This document shows, one piece after another, positions 13,325 through 17,509 of a stretch of DNA of 17,509 nt. The stretch's first letter is position 1, and each line of letters starts with the position of its first letter. Source of the stretch: DASYUM01 sp036001225 (GTDB taxonomy: Bacteria > Methylomirabilota > Methylomirabilia > Rokubacteriales > DASRDR01); contig DASYUM010000219.1 of NCBI GenBank assembly GCA_036001225.1, positions 1-17,509 on the forward strand, written 5' to 3'. Under the pieces are notes generated by a model. It ran no database searches. It saw only the letters and a program-made list of their open reading frames with translations, and was not told the origin of the DNA. The position numbers and the translations under genes are program-made.

Positions 13325-13861
13325 ATGACCACTCCGTCCGCCGGCCTCACCGGTGGCCAGTCCGCCGAACTGCTCCGCGCCTCGGCGGCCGCCCTCCGCG
13401 CCGAGGTGAGCGCGCTGCCTCCCGCGTCCCTGGCCTGGCACCCGGCGCCCGGCGAGTGGTGCGTCAAGGAAGTCCTCGGCCACCTGATCGAGGCCGAGCG
13501 ACGCGGCTTTGCGGGGCGGATCCGGGACATCCTGGCCGCCCGCGAGGCGCCGCGCTTCACCACCTGGGATCAGGTCGCCGTCGGCCGGGAGCGGCGTGAC
13601 TGCGAGCGGGAAGCCGCCGCGCTCCTCGAGGAGTTCACCACCCTCCGCGACGCCAGCGCGGCGCTGGTGGCCGGACTCCAGGAGACGGACTTCGCCCGGG
13701 GCGGCCATCACCCGGCGGTCGGCGACCTTCGGATCGGCGATCTCCTCCACGAGTGGGTCCACCACGACCGCAACCACCACCGGCAGATCCTGGCCAACGT
13801 GCAGGGCTTCGTCTGGCCCCACATGGGGAACGCCCAGCGTTTCTCGCAGCCCGGCTCCTGA
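13325..13861 (+). CDS. DinB superfamily protein (DinB_2 type)
   Basis: A 178-residue four-helix-bundle protein. The family metal triad is visible: H53 in CVKEVLGHLIEAE, then H147 and H151 in HEWVHHDRNHHRQI. The W..P..GEW motif before the first His (HPAPGEWCVKEV) is characteristic. Members are divalent-metal, thiol-linked transferases or hydrolases of mostly unknown substrate. ATG 13325 is preceded by AGGAGG at 9 nt. An upstream GTG (13259) in frame directly follows the previous stop but lacks a ribosome binding site. It lies between two D-2-hydroxyacid dehydrogenase genes, 9 bp from the second, probably in one operon. Confidence 0.85.
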   Translation: MTTPSAGLTGGQSAELLRASAAALRAEVSALPPASLAWHPAPGEWCVKEVLGHLIEAERRGFAGRIRDILAAREAPRFTTWDQVAVGRERRDCEREAAALLEEFTTLRDASAALVAGLQETDFARGGHHPAVGDLRIGDLLHEWVHHDRNHHRQILANVQGFVWPHMGNAQRFSQPGS

Positions 13862-13870
13862 CCGCCCCCC

Positions 13871-14818
13871 ATGCGCATCGTCTTCCCCGAAGGCGCCGAG
13901 TTCGTCGAAGACCCCGCCGAGCTGGATCCGCTGCGCAAGCTCGGGACCCTCGTCCTCGTCCTCGGTGCCCCAAAGGACAAGGCCGACCTGATCGCCCGCT
14001 GCCAGGACGCCGAGGCGGTCTTCCTCGACTACTCGCACATGGACGCCGAGGTCCTGCGAGCCCTCCCCCGGCTTCGCTTCGTCTGCTTCCTCGGCATCGG
14101 CTACCGCAACCACATCGACGTGGCCGAGGCGTCCCGGCGGGGTGTCGTCGTGACCTACACACCGGACTACGGCGCCACCTCGGTGGCCGAGCACTGCCTG
14201 GCGATGATCCTCGCCCTCACGCGCCACGTGACCCCCGCGGCGGTGAGCCTGGCCGCCGGCCGGTGGGAGCCCGGGCGGTTCAAAGGGGTCGAGCTGCGCG
14301 GCAAGACGCTCGGCCTCGTCGGGCTGGGCGCGATCGGCAGCGAGATGGCGCGGCTCGGCGCGGGGATCGGGATGCGGCTCCTGGGCTGGACGCGGCGCCC
14401 GTCTCCCGAGCGCGCCCGCCACGGCCTGGTCTGGGTCGCCCTCGAAGAGCTGTTCGCCCGGGCCGACGTCGTGAGCCTCCACCTCGTCTACACCCCGGAG
14501 ACCGAGGGATTCGTCTCCCGGGCTCTGCTCGAGCGGATGCGGCCCGACGCATACTTCGTCAACACCGCCCGCGCCCGCATCGTCGACAACGCGGCGCTGG
14601 CCGACATCTTGCGCGCCGGCCGGATCGCCGGCGCCGCCCTCGACGTCCACGAGGAAGAGCCGCCGCCGGCCGACGATCCCTTCCGCCGGCTGCCCAACGT
14701 CCTCCTCACCCCGCATATCGGCTACAACACCCGCGAGGCCGCCTCCAACATGCTCAGGATCGCCATCGCCACCCTGGAAGCCTTCCTCCGGGGCGAGCAG
14801 CTCCACGTCGTCAGCTAG
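13871..14818 (+). CDS. D-2-hydroxyacid dehydrogenase family protein (second)
   Basis: A 315-residue NAD(P)-dependent dehydrogenase with Rossmann motif GLGAIG (151-156). Catalytic residues are R234 in NTARARIVD (the usual Gly after Arg is Ala), E263 in EEEP and H282 in TPHIGYNT. The sequence SVAEHCLAMILALTRH is the typical domain-linker helix. It differs strongly from the dehydrogenase at 12257 and is more like the phosphoglycerate/glyoxylate dehydrogenase branch. The substrate is unknown. The TAG stop at 14816-14818 lies within the left flanking repeat of element III; before insertion it would have shared a base with the GTG of the DUF885 gene. Confidence 0.9.
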   Translation: MRIVFPEGAEFVEDPAELDPLRKLGTLVLVLGAPKDKADLIARCQDAEAVFLDYSHMDAEVLRALPRLRFVCFLGIGYRNHIDVAEASRRGVVVTYTPDYGATSVAEHCLAMILALTRHVTPAAVSLAAGRWEPGRFKGVELRGKTLGLVGLGAIGSEMARLGAGIGMRLLGWTRRPSPERARHGLVWVALEELFARADVVSLHLVYTPETEGFVSRALLERMRPDAYFVNTARARIVDNAALADILRAGRIAGAALDVHEEEPPPADDPFRRLPNVLLTPHIGYNTREAASNMLRIAIATLEAFLRGEQLHVVS

Positions 14819-14916
14819 TGGCCGGCGACGGCGAGATACGGCCTCGATGGTCGATCAGGATCCTGTCGGATTGACGGAGCGCTGCCTGACGCCGAGCCGC
14901 CGCGCGCGGGAAGTTC

Positions 14917-14941
14917 CGCTCCGGCCGGCGGCTTTGCCGCC
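14917..14941 (+). repeat. Repeat B, copy III
   Basis: CGCTCCGGCC followed by a hairpin with arms GGCGGC and GCCGCC and loop TTT. Stem changes relative to the other copies are compensated on the opposite arm. Confidence 0.65.
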
Positions 14942-14946
14942 GCCAC

Positions 14947-15001
14947 TTTCGGGTTCGCGCGCCTCGGACGGCGGGACCCCAGCCCCGCGACGTCCTGCGG
15001 C
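14947..15001 (+). repeat. Repeat A, copy 3
   Basis: A 55-bp copy with the same TTTCGGGTTCG leader as copy 2. It has two changes in the 37-bp core, one breaking an inner stem pair and one the outer stem end. It is embedded in element III. Confidence 0.7.
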
Positions 15002-15057
15002 GCGCCGTTCGCAGGGGAGGCTGGGAGGGGGCCGTAGAGGCCCCCTCCCATGAGCTA

Positions 15058-16683
15058 GTGGCGGACTTCGCCGAGCTGGCCCGCGCGTTCCTGGCCGAGG
15101 AGTACGCCCACTCCCCGGTCATGGCGAGCCAGCTCGGGATCGAGGGTTACGACGATCGGCTCGACGACCTCTCCGGGTCCGCCTTCGCCGAGCGCCGGCG
15201 GCGGAGCGCGGAGTGGCTCGCCCGCTTCGAGGCCCTCGGCGACGGCGGCCTGCCCGCCGACGACCGGATCGACCGCGACCTTCTCCTGTCGGTGCTGCGG
15301 GGCCGGGCGATCATGGCCGACTGGGAGATGTGGCGCCGGCAGCCCGACACCTACCTCAACCCGGGACTGAGCGGGGTCTTCACACTCTTCCTCCACCGCC
15401 TCCGGCCCGAGCCGGAGCTGGTGCGAGCGGCGGCGGCACGACTGCGGGCCATGCCGGACAACCTCGCCGATGGCCGCCGGAACCTGCGGCCGGAGCTGGC
15501 GCCGCGCATCTACGTCGAGCGCGCGCTCGGGCAGGCCCGGGCCGGCGCCCGCTACGTGCGGGAATTGCTGCCGGCCGAGGCCGCCGATCCGCGGGGGCGG
15601 GCCGAGTTGGCCGCGGCCGGGGGCGACGCCGGCCGGGCCCTCGACGACTTCGCCGCCTTCCTGGAGGGGCTGGGGCCGCGCGCGGCCGGCGCGTGGGCGA
15701 TCGGTGAGGTCCGCTACACGCGACTGCTCCGCGAGAAGGAGCTGCTCGCCGACGACGCCCGCAGCCTGCGCGAGCGCGGGCGGCGGGAGTACGACCGTCT
15801 GGCCGCCGAGCTCCGGGAGTACGCCGGGCAGATCGCCGGCACCGAGGATTGGCCCGGCGTCCTGGCCGACCTCAACCGGAATCACCCGCCGACACCCGAG
15901 GCGATGCAGGCGACCTACGCCGAGTGGACCGAGCGGGCGCGGCGGTTCCTGCGCGAACGCGGGCTGGTGTCGTTTCCCGACGGCGAGGAGTGCCTGGTCG
16001 AGCCCTCACCGCCCTTCCAGCGCCCGGTCCTCGCCGTCGCCTCCTACCAGAGCCCGCCCGCGTTCTCCCGCTCGCTCCGCGGCCATTTCTTCGTCCCCTT
16101 CCCGCCCGACGGGGCGCCGGCGGCCGAAGTCCAGAAGCGGCTGGAGAACAACAGCTACGCCAGCATTCCGACCACTGCCGTCCACGAGGCCTACCCCGGG
16201 CATCACTGGCACCTGGTGACGATGAAGCGGCATCCGAGCGCGGCGCGACGGACGTTCCGCACGTCGTACTTCACCGAAGGCTGGGCGCTCTACGCCGAGC
16301 AGATGATGCGCGAGCAAGGGTTCTTCGAAGACCCCCGCCACGAGATGAGCCAGTGCGAGGCGATGCTGTTTCGAGCGGCCCGCATCGTGGTGGACACGAG
16401 CCTCCACCTGGGCGAACTGAGCTTCGAGGAGGCCGTGCGCTTCATGATGGAGAAGGCGAACCTGCCCGAGCCCACCGCGCGCGCAGAGGTGGGTCGTTAC
16501 TGCAGCTGGCCGACCCAGGCCTCGGCCTACCTCACCGGATGCCTGGAGATCCTCGCCCTCCGCGAGCGCTACCTGGCGCGCCAGCCCGCCCGGGACGACG
16601 CGGCCCTGCGCGCGTTCCACGACACGCTGGCCGGCAGCGGGGGCCTGCCCCCCGCCCTGGCCGCCCGCGCGCTGCTCGGCTAG
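15058..16683 (+). CDS. DUF885 family protein, putative zinc metallopeptidase
   Basis: A 541-residue protein covering the full DUF885 length. The N-terminal signature is PVMASQLGIEGYDDRLDDLS (about residues 21-40). The active-site region is HEAYPGHHWH (H376, E377, H382, H383), followed by TEGWALYAEQMM (E407), the usual metal-binding and catalytic layout. Related proteins are carboxypeptidase-like zinc enzymes or of unknown function. No signal peptide is seen, so a cytosolic location is likely. The start is GTG 15058, consistent with the family N-terminus. It lies right after the hairpin of element III, no good Shine-Dalgarno sequence remains, and its former coupling to the upstream dehydrogenase is lost. 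Confidence 0.88.
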   Translation: MADFAELARAFLAEEYAHSPVMASQLGIEGYDDRLDDLSGSAFAERRRRSAEWLARFEALGDGGLPADDRIDRDLLLSVLRGRAIMADWEMWRRQPDTYLNPGLSGVFTLFLHRLRPEPELVRAAAARLRAMPDNLADGRRNLRPELAPRIYVERALGQARAGARYVRELLPAEAADPRGRAELAAAGGDAGRALDDFAAFLEGLGPRAAGAWAIGEVRYTRLLREKELLADDARSLRERGRREYDRLAAELREYAGQIAGTEDWPGVLADLNRNHPPTPEAMQATYAEWTERARRFLRERGLVSFPDGEECLVEPSPPFQRPVLAVASYQSPPAFSRSLRGHFFVPFPPDGAPAAEVQKRLENNSYASIPTTAVHEAYPGHHWHLVTMKRHPSAARRTFRTSYFTEGWALYAEQMMREQGFFEDPRHEMSQCEAMLFRAARIVVDTSLHLGELSFEEAVRFMMEKANLPEPTARAEVGRYCSWPTQASAYLTGCLEILALRERYLARQPARDDAALRAFHDTLAGSGGLPPALAARALLG

Positions 16684-16687
16684 GCTG

Positions 16688-17278
16688 TCACCCGGCGTCC
16701 GGCCGGGCGGCGAAGCGGCGCATGGTGCCCTTGACCCGCCGCCCCTCGGCATCGATGCGGAAGCTGGCCGCCTCCACCGCGCGCTCGGTCTCGCGGTTCG
16801 GGTGGCAGCCGCCGGTGAGGCGGGTCCATAGCGGTTGCACCCGATCCTGGAGCCGCGCCTTCCACGGCGTGGTCGAGCGCACGTGCTCCATCATCCGCAG
16901 CGTTCCATCGGGCCGCAGCACCCGCCGCACCTCGGCCAGGCCGCGCCGCGGTTCGGGGACGCTGCAGAAGACGAGGCCGCTGACGACCGTGTCGAAGACG
17001 GCAGCGCGGAAGGGCAGGGCCTGGGCATCGCCCACCACGAGCGGCACCCAGGGCGCCCGCCGGCGGGCACGCTGGAGCGGCGCCCACGCGGGGTCGAGCC
17101 CGACCACGCGCACGCCGGGCGGGTAGAGCGGCAGGTTCCGCCCGGTCCCGCAGCCGAGGTCGAGGGTCCGCCCGCGCGCGCCCTCGACCAGCCAGTGCCG
17201 CCACCGGCCGAGCCCGGTCCACTCGGACAGGGCGCACACCAGATCGTAGATCCAGGGGATCTGCTCGATACCGCGCAC
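16688..17278 (-). CDS. Class I SAM-dependent methyltransferase
   Basis: A 196-residue cytosolic methyltransferase of the Methyltransf_11/UbiE-like group. Motif I is LDLGCGTGRN (residues about 39-48), the acidic end of strand 2 is VVGLDPAW, motif II/III is VVGDAQALPFRAAVFDTVVS, and post-motif is RRVLRPDGTLRMMEHV. The short C-terminal part (TGGCHPNRETERAVEAASF) resembles methyltransferases acting on lipids or quinones; the substrate is unknown. The start is GTG 17278 with GGGAGG 8 nt upstream and a good promoter. It converges with the DUF885 gene 4 bp away, with no room for a terminator. Confidence 0.9.
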   Translation of the reverse strand: MRGIEQIPWIYDLVCALSEWTGLGRWRHWLVEGARGRTLDLGCGTGRNLPLYPPGVRVVGLDPAWAPLQRARRRAPWVPLVVGDAQALPFRAAVFDTVVSGLVFCSVPEPRRGLAEVRRVLRPDGTLRMMEHVRSTTPWKARLQDRVQPLWTRLTGGCHPNRETERAVEAASFRIDAEGRRVKGTMRRFAARPDAG

Positions 17279-17296
17279 CGCATCGCCTCCCGGCGT

Positions 17297-17325
17297 ATTC
17301 TACGGGGCACCACCACTGCCGCCAA
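17297..17325 (-). promoter_or_regulatory. Sigma-70-type promoter for the methyltransferase
   Basis: On the minus strand: TTGGCG (17325-17320, 4 of 6), 17-bp spacer, TAGAAT (17302-17297, 5 of 6). Transcription would start about 17290, leaving GGGAGG in the leader ahead of GTG 17278. Spacing and order are all correct. Confidence 0.6.
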
Positions 17326-17351
17326 ACCGCGGCGCCCGGGTCTCGGCGGGT

Positions 17352-17385
17352 AGTGTCTCAGTTTGAAGACCCAACCTGAGACACT
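17352..17385. promoter_or_regulatory. Long inverted repeat, possible operator or element end
   Basis: AGTGTCTCAG (17352-17361) and CTGAGACACT (17376-17385) are perfect inverted repeats separated by 14 bp, with two further pairs inside after one mismatch. It lies 27 bp upstream of the methyltransferase -35 and upstream of whatever gene follows on the plus strand. It could be a dimeric regulator site, an RNA hairpin, or a terminal repeat of an insertion sequence. Confidence 0.45.
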
Positions 17386-17509
17386 CCCGCGGGGCGGCGC
17401 GCCGCATTTTCTGCTTGACAGCTCCTCCGGCGGGAATCGGACCGCGGTCGCGGCCTCGACGGCCAATCCTTCGTGGCTGGCCGGGGCGGCCGGTGGCCGG
17501 GCGGGCGGC
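17386..17509. other. Window edge without a recognisable gene
   Basis: A GC-rich stretch. A TTGACA at 17415-17420 stands alone with no -10 at usual spacing. No start codon with a ribosome binding site, RNA gene or repeat is supported. Confidence 0.4.

Larger units (their letters stand above)
14813..15062 (+). mobile_element. Small structured repeat element, copy III, with 10-bp flanking direct repeat
   Basis: The insert 14823-15052 (230 bp) lies between AGCTAGTGGC at 14813-14822 and 15053-15062. Removing the insert and one repeat gives TAGTG, in which the dehydrogenase TAG and the DUF885 GTG share one base. Inside, in gene orientation, are GCGCTGCCTGA, repeat B (14917-14941), repeat A (14947-15001) and a perfect 11-bp G-rich hairpin (15023-15033 with 15039-15049, loop GTAGA) next to the downstream gene. 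The order matches element II except for the added repeat A. There is no coding capacity. Confidence 0.7.

Noticed and set aside
13151..14806. 551-codon minus-strand frame opposite the DinB and dehydrogenase genes
   Set aside because: It has low-complexity shadow composition; the opposite strand carries clear catalytic motifs.
15023..15049. G-rich hairpins of the elements as rho-independent terminators (also 7528-7555 and 6217-6246)
   Set aside because: None is followed by a T-run on either strand, and they sit directly before start codons inside operons or next to repeat motifs.
17415..17420. TTGACA as the -35 of a plus-strand promoter
   Set aside because: No acceptable -10 hexamer occurs 15-19 bp downstream and no gene start follows in the window.
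1..17509. tRNA, rRNA, CRISPR array, transposase gene
   Set aside because: No tRNA-like cloverleaf, regularly spaced repeat array or transposase motif was seen; the dispersed repeats are irregularly placed and carry no spacers.

Overview
The window is a very GC-rich (about 70% by eye), gene-dense bacterial chromosome segment with short or overlapping gene junctions and frequent GTG/TTG/CTG starts. Gene content (branched-chain amino acid ABC transporter, acyl-CoA dehydrogenase, several DinB-type proteins, D-2-hydroxyacid dehydrogenases, YjhG-type dehydratase, DUF885 peptidase) fits an uncultured soil or sediment heterotroph. It resembles Candidatus Rokubacteria/Methylomirabilota or a deltaproteobacteria-like lineage. 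That placement is an inference from style and content, not from a marker gene.

Layout. 1-2883 (+): the tail of an unknown gene, then livH-livM-livG in a tightly overlapping operon, closed by a small YtkA-like lipoprotein. 2894-4078 (-): an MFS transporter. 4238-4578 (+): a candidate sigma-54 promoter and a small Arg-rich protein. 4718-12182 (-): a long co-directional block, read right to left: YjhG/YagF-type (xylonate) dehydratase, DUF985 cupin, class V aminotransferase, a 297-bp spacer with two repeat copies, an AhpD-like protein with an in-frame UGA, an acyl-CoA dehydrogenase, a DinB gene with a duplicated 5' end, an isocitrate/isopropylmalate dehydrogenase remnant, and a HAD phosphatase. 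12257-16683 (+): D-2-hydroxyacid dehydrogenase, DinB protein, second D-2-hydroxyacid dehydrogenase, DUF885 protein. 16688-17278 (-): SAM methyltransferase, then a palindrome and an empty edge.

Two things stand out. First, the AhpD-like gene at 7670-8251 has UGA exactly where the second Cys of its CxxC redox motif belongs. The frame continues for 111 family-like residues, and a stem-loop with G at the start of its loop lies 20 nt downstream, so it is a strong candidate selenoprotein. Second, a family of small structured repeats is present. Two copies (7519-7664 and 14823-15052) are bounded by 9- and 10-bp direct repeats, and removing the insert plus one repeat copy restores a one-base stop/start overlap (TGATG and TAGTG) between the flanking genes. 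They therefore look like non-autonomous insertions into translationally coupled junctions. Their shared internal hairpin shows compensatory base changes.

Functionally, the window joins uptake (Liv system), sugar-acid and hydroxyacid turnover (dehydratase, two dehydrogenases), acyl-CoA oxidation, and thiol/selenol redox chemistry. No single pathway is completed here, and no livF, SelB/SelC, transposase, tRNA, rRNA or CRISPR is visible.
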